A stretch of DNA of 41,276 nt, taken from assembly GCA_947625465.1 (NCBI GenBank), contig CANQOK010000015.1, positions 1-41,276 of the forward strand, in the 5' to 3' direction. Below, in pieces: positions 17,501 through 24,959 of this stretch. Positions within the stretch are counted from its first letter, which is position 1, and every line of letters starts with the position of its first letter. Under the pieces are notes generated by a model. The model was not told where the DNA came from. It searched no databases and saw only the letters and a list, made by a program, of their open reading frames with translations. This DNA comes from an uncultured Lachnospiraceae bacterium. GTDB taxonomy: Bacteria; Bacillota; Clostridia; Lachnospirales; Lachnospiraceae. The position numbers were made by a program, and so were the translations under genes.

Positions 17501-17696
17501 CCTTGATCACCCGCGTCAGCACATGGCCGATATGCGGCTTGCCGTTCGCGGTCGGCGGACCGTCATAAAACGTGTAAGTCTCACAGTCCTTTCGCTGCTC
17601 CATACTCTTTTCAAAGATATGGTTTTCTTTCCAGAACTGTACCGTCTGTTTTTCCCGTTCAACAAAGTTAAGATCGGTCGATACTTTGTCGTGCAT
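14553..17696 (-). CDS. ileS: Isoleucyl-tRNA synthetase, long eukaryote-like type
   Basis: 1047 residues from ATG 17696 (GGAGG 5 nt upstream). The frame is open to 17768, but that region is the T-box terminator. Class I signatures are GKPHIGHVLTR (HIGH, about residues 54-60) and KMSKSKGNAVD (KMSKS, about 600). WDTHGLPVELEVEKKLGL, the CP1 editing domain and the long C-terminus (RKEAGFEVMDRITVFV) place it in the IleS2-like group, longer than the E. coli enzyme and often mupirocin-resistant; resistance here is inference. It charges tRNA-Ile and heads the ileS-glgP-CBS operon. Confidence 0.96.
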   Translation of the reverse strand: MHDKVSTDLNFVEREKQTVQFWKENHIFEKSMEQRKDCETYTFYDGPPTANGKPHIGHVLTRVIKDMIPRYRTMKGYMVPRKAGWDTHGLPVELEVEKKLGLNGKEQIEEYGMEPFIHECKESVWKYKGMWEDFSGAVGFWADMDNPYVTYDNNFIESEWWALKEIWNKGLLYKGFKIVPYCPRCGTPLSAQEVAQGYKTVKERSAIVRFRVIGEDAYFLAWTTTPWTLPSNTALCVNPEETYCKVKAADGYTYYMAQALLDTVLGRFAEEGRPAYEVLETYVGKDLEYKEYEPLFACTGEETARQHKKGHYVVCDSYVTMSDGTGIVHIAPAFGEDDNRVGRNYDLPFIQFVDGQGRMSKETPYAGTFVKDADLLVLQDLEKEGKLFDAPKFEHDYPHCWRCDTPLIYYARESWFIKMTAVKEDLIRNNNTINWIPESIGKGRFGDWLENVQDWGISRNRYWGTPLNIWECECGHMHAVGSIAELKEMSDHCPDDIELHRPFIDAVTIRCPKCGKEMHRVPEVIDCWFDSGAMPFAQHHYPFENEDLFRQQFPAQFISEAVDQTRGWFYSLLAESTLLFNKAPYENVIVLGHVQDENGQKMSKSKGNAVDPMEALEEYGADAIRWYFYINSAPWLPNRFHGKAVQEGQRKFMGTLWNTYAFYVLYANIDEFNPTEHSLEYNKLSVMDKWLLSKLNSAVRAVDDHLENYRIPEAARALQEFVDDMSNWYVRRCRDRFWGKDMPQDKINAYMTLYTALVTISKAAAPMIPFMTEDIYRNLVCRVDPNAPESVHLCDFPSADETMIDTELEARMEEVLKVVVMGRACRNTSAIKNRQPIGTMYVKADMDLPEYFVEIIADELNVKQVVFTQDVSAFTTYTFKPQLKTVGPKYGKLLGRIRQTLSELDGNAAMDTLTREGKLVFDYDGEKVELTEADLLIDMTKKEGYVSENDNTMTVVLDTNLTPELIEEGFVREIISKIQTMRKEAGFEVMDRITVFVGDNERIRTILLHNRDLILKEVMAADLAMGEDGYTKEWNINGEQVTLGVKR

Positions 17697-17722
17697 ACTT
17701 GCCTCCATTCCTTTCATAAAAG

Positions 17723-17984
17723 AAAAATCTCCGCCCTGTAAAAGGACGAAGACATACTTCGCAACCACCTGTTACAACATACCATCATATGCGCTCCCTG
17801 TAACGGAGGAAATCCGTCAGTTCTTAATGAGAAACCCGAAGGCTTCCGTTCAGTCTGAAACTCCGGAGTGATCTTCCCATCCTGTCTCTGCACCCGGCTC
17901 CCATCACCCCGGGTTCGCTGCGGCAGCGGGCAGAAGGTACTCTCTCCTTCTTCGTCTGTCTGATATTCCGGTATTTACAATACG
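17723..17984 (-). promoter_or_regulatory. T-box riboswitch, isoleucine-specific, upstream of ileS
   Basis: Read on the minus strand, the leader shows the Stem I AG-bulge region (GAGAGAGTACC), the GAACCCGGGG...GGGAGCCGGG apical part, and the specifier loop GGGAAGATCACTCCGGAG, with codon ATC at 17872-17870 (isoleucine). The T-box AGGTGGTTGCGAAG (17770-17757) has TGGT to pair with the uncharged tRNA NCCA end. Next comes a terminator, CTTCGTCCT (17751-17743) with AGGGCGGAG (17737-17729) and a T run. Uncharged tRNA-Ile would favour the antiterminator and switch on the operon. Confidence 0.92.
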
Positions 17985-17990
17985 CATAGG

Positions 17991-18019
17991 ATTCTAACAT
18001 AAAATGTCAGACTTGTAAA
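17991..18019 (-). promoter_or_regulatory. Promoter of the T-box/ileS operon
   Basis: On the minus strand TTTACA (18014-18019), 17 nt, TAGAAT (17991-17996), placing the RNA start just before Stem I. An overlapping TTGACA with a poorer -10 is also present. Confidence 0.65.
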
Positions 18020-18152
18020 GGTGTCAAATGGAAAAGTTTTTCTTTAAGTTTCCCACAGAGCATGAAAATTCTGCGCCCTGCTAAGATAAAAGTGTATCGT
18101 ATTTTTATCTTATTGTTAATCAATGCAATATATAATTATTTTACATTTTCTA

Positions 18153-18263
18153 TTGACAATATGACTACTTCTATATATAATATTATTTAAATCAAGAAAA
18201 TAATTCAATCAATCTGCAGATTATTATTGAAAAACGAAAGAAAATATATTATAATGATGGAGG
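18153..18263 (+). promoter_or_regulatory. Tandem promoters of Rpn gene 1
   Basis: The distal promoter is a perfect TTGACA (18153-18158), 17 nt, TATAAT (18176-18181). The proximal one is TTGAAA (18227-18232), 17 nt, TATAAT (18250-18255), ending 3 nt before the Shine-Dalgarno GGAGG (18259-18263). RNA from the proximal site would start in or at the Shine-Dalgarno. The surrounding 18.10-18.27 kb is very A+T-rich and holds no gene. Confidence 0.65.
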
Positions 18264-18267
18264 TTCT

Positions 18268-19134
18268 ATGAAATGTTTTGAAGATCTGACTTTCTGCGAC
18301 GACTTCATGTTTTGTAAGGTGATGTCGAATCCGGAGCTCTGCCGCGGCGTCCTGACAGTAATCCTGGGGCGGAAGATTGCAGAAGCGAAACTGGTGGTCA
18401 GCGCACAGGAGAGCATTCGGAATGCTTACACCGCCAAAGGCGTCCGCCTGGACGTGATGGCAGACGACGAGTCGCATACCCGCTACAATGTGGAACTGCA
18501 GGTGCAGAAGATCCGCGCCCTGCCAAAACGGGCCCGCTACTATTCCGGACAGATGGATCTGGATCTGCTGCGGCAGGGCATGGAATATGAAGACCTGCCA
18601 GATACCATCGTGATCTTCCTCTGCATGTTCGATCCATTCGGACGCAGCCGGTGTTTATACACATTCCAAAGGCAGTGTCAGGAAGATACGGACCTATATC
18701 TGGAAGAAGGGACAAAGATCATATTTGTCAATGCTGTCGGAAATACGAAGGAAGCCAATCCTCTGCTGCGGGAGTTTATTACCTATTTGAACCAGCCGGA
18801 GCAAATACAGGAGAACGATGGAACACTGGCATGGCGGTTGGAGCAGGAAGTAAGGAAAGTAAAAAAGGACTATCAGTCCAGGGAGGCTTATATGAAACTG
18901 GAATTAATGATGCGTGATCGAGAACGGGAAGGTTTTGCGCGAGGCGAAGAATCTGGTTTTGCGCGGGGCGAAGAATCTGGTTTTGCGCGGGGCGAACAGT
19001 CCGGCTTTAAAAGAGGCGAGCGGTCGGAGCGTCTGAAAAATGCAAAAAGTCTGCTTGATCTCATAAAGCCGGAGGAGATTGCGAGCCGACTGGGGCTGCC
19101 GCTGGAAGAAGTGCTGCAGTTAAGCAAAAAGTAA
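18268..19134 (+). CDS. Rpn-family PD-(D/E)XK nuclease (copy 1)
   Basis: 288 residues. The N-terminal half has the PD-(D/E)XK pattern: D62 in GVRLDVMADD and E76-x-Q78 in RYNVELQVQK, followed by RARYYSGQMDLDLLRQG, typical of the Rpn (recombination-promoting nuclease / putative transposase) family. These are DNA endonucleases, some with antiphage activity, rather than proven transposases. The C-terminal tail has four 8-residue repeats of the form GFARGEES, from 24-bp DNA repeats, then KNAKSLLDLIKPEEIASRLGL. GGAGG is 4 nt before the ATG. A strong internal Shine-Dalgarno and ATG (18892) could make an 80-residue tail-only isoform. The gene flanks the 3' end of the pilus operon. Confidence 0.88.
   Translation: MKCFEDLTFCDDFMFCKVMSNPELCRGVLTVILGRKIAEAKLVVSAQESIRNAYTAKGVRLDVMADDESHTRYNVELQVQKIRALPKRARYYSGQMDLDLLRQGMEYEDLPDTIVIFLCMFDPFGRSRCLYTFQRQCQEDTDLYLEEGTKIIFVNAVGNTKEANPLLREFITYLNQPEQIQENDGTLAWRLEQEVRKVKKDYQSREAYMKLELMMRDREREGFARGEESGFARGEESGFARGEQSGFKRGERSERLKNAKSLLDLIKPEEIASRLGLPLEEVLQLSKK
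18892..19134 (+). other. Candidate internal small Rpn isoform (in-frame restart)
   Basis: Inside the Rpn gene, GGGAGG (18881-18886) stands 5 nt before the in-frame ATG at 18892. Initiation here would give 80 residues: the helical MKLELMMRDRE segment, the four 8-residue repeats and the C-terminal helix, without the nuclease. In enterobacterial Rpn systems such intragenic products block the full-length nuclease. Expression here is inferred only from the ribosome-binding site. Confidence 0.45.
18931..19026 (+). repeat. Four 24-bp tandem repeats in the tail of Rpn gene 1
   Basis: Units start at 18931, 18955, 18979 and 19003. The first two differ by one base, the third by a few more, and the fourth is diverged. 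Each encodes eight residues of pattern G-F-x-R-G-E-x-S. In-frame copy-number change would lengthen or shorten the tail without frameshift. Confidence 0.9.
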
Positions 19135-19181
19135 GAAAAGTGAAAAAGGACTATCTGCCCAGGAACGGGTTCAGAAAAGCA

Positions 19182-19225
19182 GCTGTCCGGTGGAGTCTTT
19201 ATAGGCTCTGCCGGACAGTTATTTT
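19182..19225 (+). terminator. Terminator after Rpn gene 1
   Basis: CTGTCCGG and CCGGACAG pair around a loop of roughly 20 nt, followed by TTATTTTT. On the minus strand it lies directly after the last pilus gene but has a weaker T run there. Confidence 0.7.
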
Positions 19226-20106
19226 TAATGATCTTTTTTATTGTCAGATTTCAGTTTCCGTTTCCTGCAGAAAATACGCAGAAACGTAATCAGCAGAATC
19301 ACTCCCGCCGCGATTGCGGCGCCAAGAATGATATAATGTATATATTCTTCAGTCCAGTGAGAGGTGTTTTTCACCTTTACCGGCTGTTCCTTCGCTACTT
19401 CATAGGGAATCCGCACACCCCGCACCAGAAGCCGATGGCTATTGACGCCATAGGGCGTACAGGTAAGCAAGGTCACATAATCCGCATCGGGATCAATGGC
19501 GACTTCCCCGGTTTCGGTCGGCAAGACCGTCTGAATCTTGTCTACCTGATAAGCGAGGATTTCTCCCAACACATGAAGATAGAAGATATCGCCTTCCTCC
19601 AGCTGATCCAAATCCGTAAACAGTTTCTTCCGATCCAGACCTGAATGTGAGGACAGCACGGCATGCGTCCCTTTCCCGCCAACCGGCAGAGACGACTGCG
19701 GCATATGCCCCGCACCTGCCTGCATGGTACTGTCGTCCACTCCATGGTAGATCATCATACTGACCTGCAGAGCCGGAATCTCCAACGCACCCATAATTCC
19801 GTTTTTATCCAGATTCAGCAGACTGTCATAGGTCGCATAATCAAAATCTGTCCCCTGATCCGGGCTAAACGGATCCTTCCATTCACTTTGCTGTCCCGTC
19901 AGCTTTGCATTGTAAGCTCGGCACCGTTCCAGTTCCTGCTTCCGCTCATCAACCGGCATTTCTTCTTCCAGATTCTCATAATAATCGAACAGCTGCTGCT
20001 GTTCACGCTCATACAGATAATTACTGATGAGCGGATAGAGCAGAAGCAATACCCCACTAAGCAAAAGCAAGACGCTCAGGCTGATCCATATAATCCGTTT
20101 CTTCAT
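19225..20106 (-). CDS. Class C (pilin-polymerising) sortase 2
   Basis: 293 residues with an N-terminal membrane helix (about 5-28) and a C-terminal one (about 258-280). Catalytic features are His in LSSHSGLDRKKLF (near 152), Cys in LLTCTPYGVNSHRLLVRG (near 214) and the downstream Arg. A DPF motif (SEWKDPFSP) is present in the lid position, as in typical pilus-building SrtC enzymes that keep the active site covered. It is the last gene of the pilus operon, 15 nt after the LPFTG pilin, and is probably specific for it. The Shine-Dalgarno is weak, consistent with coupled translation. Confidence 0.92.
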   Translation of the reverse strand: MKKRIIWISLSVLLLLSGVLLLLYPLISNYLYEREQQQLFDYYENLEEEMPVDERKQELERCRAYNAKLTGQQSEWKDPFSPDQGTDFDYATYDSLLNLDKNGIMGALEIPALQVSMMIYHGVDDSTMQAGAGHMPQSSLPVGGKGTHAVLSSHSGLDRKKLFTDLDQLEEGDIFYLHVLGEILAYQVDKIQTVLPTETGEVAIDPDADYVTLLTCTPYGVNSHRLLVRGVRIPYEVAKEQPVKVKNTSHWTEEYIHYIILGAAIAAGVILLITFLRIFCRKRKLKSDNKKDH

Positions 20107-20121
20107 TCCAACACAGCCCGC

Positions 20122-22461
20122 CTAGCCGCGTTTCCTGACGGCCCGATGAATCCCATAGGCACCTGCCGCTATGACAAGTACGCCACATAGAACAAACAGC
20201 CAAATGCCATCGCTGCCGGTGAAGGGAAGATTGAAGGTCGCAACATTGGTAATTGTAAACGCCATCAGTTCACGTTCACCAAATCCTGTCTGATAGGTAC
20301 GTTCTGCAACTTCAGCAACCCGACTTTCGCCATTGATCAGCTCCGCCTTGTCTTCATCATACAGGTCGCCTTCCTCCGGGCGCAGACAATATTTTGCATA
20401 GGAACCATCAGTATCATCAATTGACAATTGATAATTTGAAGTATCCTCTACCAATGTAAATTTTACTGTTACCGGGATATACCCATCCGGCGCATTCTCT
20501 ACTAAGTAATAGGTGCCGGGTTCCAGACCATAGAGTTTGAGATGACCGGTCAAGTCCGGTGTCAGCTTGTCGGTTGTGGCCGTGTCGTTTATATCTTCTA
20601 CCACACTCGTAGTTTTTCTTACATCTACCCGATCATGGACAAAATACTGGCCGGGTTCGATATAACCATCTGTATCAGTATCTACCGCAACATGTTTGTC
20701 AGTGCCATCTGTATTCTCTCCATTGTAATAAATATCCTGAACAAATGTAACTTTTGATAAATAAATATCTTTGTCTTTTACTACCAACAACCTTCCAGCA
20801 GCTCCTGAGTTTGCATTGTCTCCTTTTCCTATAATATTCTCGTTCGTCTCTACTTTATACAGTTCAAACGATACTTTATCATAAGGTGCCGCCCCACCAA
20901 GGAATTCTTTTTTAATATCTACGCCGTAGGTATAAGAAGTAGTTGAATTTTCCTTTTCTCCGCTCTGACCATTTTTTAAATCATACGCAACCGTAGCCGT
21001 GTTTTTATTTTCCCAGACCGCGTCATTATTCAAATTTGCAGTATATTCAATTACAATTGTCTGACCGTCAAATCCGTATTCTTTAAGTTTCTTCAGATCA
21101 AAAATAATATACCACTCGTTATCAAACGATTTTTTACCAGTCGTTAAGGTAGAAGAATTTGTATAGCGATACCCACTGTCACTAGTCAGAGCAAAGACAT
21201 TGGTATTATTATAATTTGATTCACTAAAATACGGACCTTCCTTCTTTCCATCTTTTACTCCATCTTGTTCACGAATTTCTTTTTTACCACCTTCGAGGCC
21301 ATAGTTATATGCATGTGCAAATACATGATCTGTCGTACTTCCATCTTGATATACATCAATATATTCTGCATATCCAGGATATATTGTTGGGTCCGGCTTA
21401 GACTCTGTAGGATCAACTGTAGGATATCCCTCAATATAAATTTTCGTCTGACTGTGATTAATATCCAGATTAGTCATAGTATCTTTGATTGCGAAAAACG
21501 GAAATGTATATGTACTTTTAACTAAATCTTCATATGACACACTACCTAAAGGCGTCTCATAGTCTGTCAGATCCACCTCACTCAAATCCGGAACATATAC
21601 AGTTAAACGGTATGTAATCCGATCGCCAATCTCATTGATGGAATATTCTCCGTTAGCAGATATCTTACCTTCCTTTTGTGTATTATTCCGATCCTCTACT
21701 TTAATAATCTCTTTATTAATCGTAATATCTGACTTTAGATTAATCTCATTAACGCCTTTATCAGACGTTTTTTCCTCATCATACTTTACCTGCAGTAACA
21801 TAGCCCGATCATCTGTATAATATGGATTCGTGCCATTATCTATCGTTATCAGATAATAATTATTTTCTGCAATTTTATCCGAATACTCTTTACTCGAAAA
21901 GGTAAGCGATTTGGCAGCAGCACTTCCTGTTTTTGTAATATCCGCCTCAATTGATTTTTTTTCCGCGTAATCTTTTAGCCACTCTCCTATCAGGCGCGCA
22001 TTTTTACTGTTGCTTTCAATATTGGAAAGCAGGGAACTGGCAAATGCACTCTTATAGATAGTTGGGTCACTGATTTCAATATAATCATAATCACCTGATA
22101 GTATACTATCTGAAATGTTCAAATTTTTAGCACTATCATCATAAGTAAGATAAAGCTTGCTTGGAGCAACTGCTAACGCATTATAATTTGTTTCTGCCGT
22201 TTCAAAAAAATCTTCAAATTTTTCCGTTACTTCTGTCCCGTTACTTCCTGCAAACACAGTATACACATTAACGGTTATACCGGACAAATCCTGAGTTTCT
22301 TTTGAGTCTTTCTGACCTGCCGCATTCACAACAATAGACACCTCATGTGGTGGCGTCGGCGAAGCTGCAAAAACGGGCAGCGCCATACTCAGTACCATTA
22401 CCAAAGAAAGGGACAGCGCCAAAAACCGCTTCCAGATATGATTTCCATGCGTCTGATTCAT
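20122..22461 (-). CDS. Isopeptide-forming pilin subunit, LPFTG-anchored
   Basis: 779 residues from ATG 22461, chosen because GGAGG lies 8 nt upstream and overlaps the more upstream ATG codons. Signal peptide (about 1-32, ending LPVFAAS), N-terminal pilin domain, an isopeptide domain with INKEIIKVED and KNTATVAYDL, a SpaA/CnaB-like domain (VSFELYKVE ... LEPGTYYLVENAPDGYIPV with the E-box glutamate), then LPFTG (near 745), a membrane helix and a KRG tail. It is a shaft or major ancillary pilin. Its interior is more A+T-rich than its ends. The adjacent downstream class C sortase is its likely polymerase. Confidence 0.88.
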   Translation of the reverse strand: MNQTHGNHIWKRFLALSLSLVMVLSMALPVFAASPTPPHEVSIVVNAAGQKDSKETQDLSGITVNVYTVFAGSNGTEVTEKFEDFFETAETNYNALAVAPSKLYLTYDDSAKNLNISDSILSGDYDYIEISDPTIYKSAFASSLLSNIESNSKNARLIGEWLKDYAEKKSIEADITKTGSAAAKSLTFSSKEYSDKIAENNYYLITIDNGTNPYYTDDRAMLLQVKYDEEKTSDKGVNEINLKSDITINKEIIKVEDRNNTQKEGKISANGEYSINEIGDRITYRLTVYVPDLSEVDLTDYETPLGSVSYEDLVKSTYTFPFFAIKDTMTNLDINHSQTKIYIEGYPTVDPTESKPDPTIYPGYAEYIDVYQDGSTTDHVFAHAYNYGLEGGKKEIREQDGVKDGKKEGPYFSESNYNNTNVFALTSDSGYRYTNSSTLTTGKKSFDNEWYIIFDLKKLKEYGFDGQTIVIEYTANLNNDAVWENKNTATVAYDLKNGQSGEKENSTTSYTYGVDIKKEFLGGAAPYDKVSFELYKVETNENIIGKGDNANSGAAGRLLVVKDKDIYLSKVTFVQDIYYNGENTDGTDKHVAVDTDTDGYIEPGQYFVHDRVDVRKTTSVVEDINDTATTDKLTPDLTGHLKLYGLEPGTYYLVENAPDGYIPVTVKFTLVEDTSNYQLSIDDTDGSYAKYCLRPEEGDLYDEDKAELINGESRVAEVAERTYQTGFGERELMAFTITNVATFNLPFTGSDGIWLFVLCGVLVIAAGAYGIHRAVRKRG

Positions 22462-22539
22462 TTTCATTACCTCCAAATCTATACCATCTTATTCTATCGT
22501 AAATCCGTATATCATTCTTCCGTCAAGGCGTCCATGTGC

Positions 22540-23157
22540 CTATTCCTCTTCGATCCGGCTGCAGCGCACGGTCACTCTTGCCCGGCCGCTGTAGTTGCAG
22601 GTAAACAGGGTAAAATCCCAGTTTCCGGAAGTCATTTCCTCCACGGCAGTCGCCGCCAGCGTTTCAATCTGGTCTACAGCGTAGCGGAACTCATTGCCGA
22701 CAGTATCTGTAAATACAACCATATCGCCCTTTTGCAGCTTATCCAGCCGGCCAAACTGCGAACGGTAGTTGTGCGCACAGATCACCAGATTGTTCAGATA
22801 GGCCGAACCGGAATACCGACAGGGCGCAATCTTCATACGGGTATAGTCCCATTCCTCCATGACCGGAAGCTCCACCTCCAGCGGCAGGATCGTCACCGTT
22901 CCAATATAGCGATAGCCGTCAATTGTCACGGCAGGCATATCCATATAGGGATTCCAGACATACTCCGGAACCTCCTGTCCGCCTGATGGCTGAGTTTGTC
23001 CGACGCCCAGTTCCTCCATACTGTGAAGCACTTCCGCTGCTGCATTTGAAGCCCGGTAATCATCCCAGAGATTATACCCCGTCAGAATGAGTGCAGCGGC
23101 AATCAGAAGCGAACCGGCCGAAATGAGGAAAATATTGCGAACCTTATGCTTTTTCAT
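22540..23157 (-). CDS. Third sortase of the pilus cluster, class D-like
   Basis: 205 residues, with a single N-terminal membrane helix and no C-terminal one. Catalytic His is in LVICAHNYRSQFG (near 129), Cys in TLFTCNYSGRARVTVRC (near 188), with the Arg seven residues later-type arrangement of sortases. The shorter length, lack of a second membrane helix and the TCNYSGRARV motif differ from the two class C enzymes, suggesting a housekeeping or anchoring role, such as joining the pilus base to peptidoglycan. Its start overlaps the end of the LPQTG pilin gene by 14 nt, so the two are translated together. Confidence 0.85.
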   Translation of the reverse strand: MKKHKVRNIFLISAGSLLIAAALILTGYNLWDDYRASNAAAEVLHSMEELGVGQTQPSGGQEVPEYVWNPYMDMPAVTIDGYRYIGTVTILPLEVELPVMEEWDYTRMKIAPCRYSGSAYLNNLVICAHNYRSQFGRLDKLQKGDMVVFTDTVGNEFRYAVDQIETLAATAVEEMTSGNWDFTLFTCNYSGRARVTVRCSRIEEE

Positions 23158-24088
23158 AACGATTTATATTAGCAGATACAATACCGGACAGAAGCATTGC
23201 GATTCCCAGGATCAGCATAAGCGGAACCGGCCACCAAAGCTGTCCCGTCTGCGGCAGATTCGGCGATCCGCCTGGGGTTCCTGGCGTAACAGTCGTTTCA
23301 TCCAAATGATTGGTAACAATAAATATTGTGCCTTCCTGTGCGATCTCTACCTTATAGCCTTCCGGCACGACTGCTTCAACCAGCTTCCACTCCGAATCCG
23401 GATCCAGCCCTGTCCAGGTATGCTTCCAGCCCGACTGTGCGTCCAGCTTCACTTCATCAAAAACCGTTCCGTCCTTTAACAGCTGTACGGTTACCTGCGC
23501 GGGCCGGGCAGCATTGCCGCTGTCATCCCAGACCTTGACGACCGAACGCTCCAACGGCTCTCTGATCACATCATGATAATCATATTTTACCGTTGTCACT
23601 ACATCCGTTACCTTCACCTTTTCCTCTGTGAAATACGGAACGCAAACCAAAAACGGCTTTGCAGTATAAACCACTTCATCAATCGTTACGGGCTCCCCGA
23701 TCACCAAATAAAAGCCGCCGGGCAGATTTCCGAAATACGCCTTGCCGTCTGTGTCCGTCACCGTCTCGTAATCCGCTGCAATTTTGTCAGCAGACACATA
23801 GGCCGAAAGAGTCGGCGCCAGAGCCGCAAGCGTCTCGCTGCCGGGTTCGCCCTTTTCAATCGGATAAGAAGCAAAATCCCCGATCAATTCAAACGCCTCA
23901 GTCAGCGCGCGGTAAATCTTAAACTTCGCACCTTTCAGCGGAATCTTCCCATTATTATATTCCACAGTCAGCGAATACGTTTCCGTACCCGTCTGCGCGT
24001 CAGACGCCAATACACATAGCGGCGTTACCGCCAGCAGAACCAGCGCCAGCACTATGGTCAGCAGATTTTTTAATTTGAATTTTTTCAT
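23144..24088 (-). CDS. Small CnaB-type pilin, LPQTG-anchored (probable base subunit)
   Basis: 314 residues. Signal peptide (about 1-28), an N-terminal SpaA-like domain (about 35-160; GKIPLKGAKFKIYRA, LPGGFYLVIGEP), a CnaB domain (about 182-265) with the isopeptide candidates Lys in VVKVWDDSG, Glu in KLVEAVVPEGY and Asn in FIVTNH, a Pro/Gly linker, LPQTG (near 277), membrane helix and a short basic tail. Size and position between sortases match basal pilins that are linked to the cell wall. Its ATG overlaps the stop of the upstream sortase gene as ATGA. Confidence 0.9.
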   Translation of the reverse strand: MKKFKLKNLLTIVLALVLLAVTPLCVLASDAQTGTETYSLTVEYNNGKIPLKGAKFKIYRALTEAFELIGDFASYPIEKGEPGSETLAALAPTLSAYVSADKIAADYETVTDTDGKAYFGNLPGGFYLVIGEPVTIDEVVYTAKPFLVCVPYFTEEKVKVTDVVTTVKYDYHDVIREPLERSVVKVWDDSGNAARPAQVTVQLLKDGTVFDEVKLDAQSGWKHTWTGLDPDSEWKLVEAVVPEGYKVEIAQEGTIFIVTNHLDETTVTPGTPGGSPNLPQTGQLWWPVPLMLILGIAMLLSGIVSANINRYEKA

Positions 24089-24936
24089 AACGATTCACCT
24101 CTGTTATTGAATTTCCGTATGCGCCGGCGGCGTGCCGCCACTGATACGATTACTGTGATCACCAGGACAGGAACCTCCACCACCCCGATCACTACGATCG
24201 TTTCAATATAACGCGCACCGGACTGAATTGCCATTTTTTCCTCGATTTCCGGAATCATTTTCCGCACGCCGCGTACCAGCATCCGGTGAGAATTGACTCC
24301 ATAAGGCGTACAGGTAATCAGCGTACAATAGTCATGCCCCGGCTCAATTTCCAGATCCTGTACTTCCTGCGGTTCCACCACCAGGATCTGATCCACCTCA
24401 TAGGTATACGCCTCATTCAGCACATGCAGGGTAAAAGTATCGCCAATCTGCAGTTTGTCCAGATTTGTGAACAGCTTGGCAGACGGCAGACCTCTGTGTG
24501 CCGACAGCATGGTATGCGCGCTCTGACCGCCCACCGGCAGGGAGGAGCCCTCGATATGACCTACGCCTACCTGCATGACCGCATCGCTGCTGCCATGATA
24601 AATCGGAAGGTAAATATCCGCCTTCTCCGCACTGATATATCCCATAATACCGTCATTTGCTACATTTAACAGGCTATCATACTCCGCGCGCTGCGTTTCC
24701 GTCATCTGCATGAGCGGTTCGGGATTGGCCGCCAGCTTTGCATTGTAAGCCTCCGCATCGGCAAGGATCTGTTCATAGGTTTCATCGTCCAACGTTTCTG
24801 TCGCGGACACGTAATTAAAGATCGCGCGCCGGTGCCTTACCGTATTAAAATAATCGCTTACCGTGGGATACAGCAGCAAGGACAACCCCGCAAGCAGCAC
24901 AATCACCAAAATAATAGAAATGATTTTCTGTTTCAT
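24085..24936 (-). CDS. Class C (pilin-polymerising) sortase 1
   Basis: 283 residues with membrane helices at both ends (about 5-25 and 245-268). His is in MLSAHRGLPSAKLF (near 146), Cys in TLITCTPYGVNSHRMLVRG (near 208), with the family Arg following. The expected lid motif DPF/DPW is replaced by NPEPL, unlike the second class C sortase in this cluster, so its gating may differ. It lies 106 nt after the LPATG pilin gene, its likely substrate, and its stop overlaps the next start (ATGA). Confidence 0.92.
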   Translation of the reverse strand: MKQKIISIILVIVLLAGLSLLLYPTVSDYFNTVRHRRAIFNYVSATETLDDETYEQILADAEAYNAKLAANPEPLMQMTETQRAEYDSLLNVANDGIMGYISAEKADIYLPIYHGSSDAVMQVGVGHIEGSSLPVGGQSAHTMLSAHRGLPSAKLFTNLDKLQIGDTFTLHVLNEAYTYEVDQILVVEPQEVQDLEIEPGHDYCTLITCTPYGVNSHRMLVRGVRKMIPEIEEKMAIQSGARYIETIVVIGVVEVPVLVITVIVSVAARRRRIRKFNNRGESL

Positions 24937-24959
24937 ACGGGTCTCTCCTCACTGCTGCA

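Noticed and set aside
17697-17768. N-terminal extension of ileS
   Set aside because: It lies in the T-box terminator; the ATG at 17696 has its own Shine-Dalgarno and gives the normal family start.
18931-19026. CRISPR-like array of 24-bp repeats
   Set aside because: There are no spacers; the units are contiguous and in frame within a coding region. The same holds for 35471-35566.
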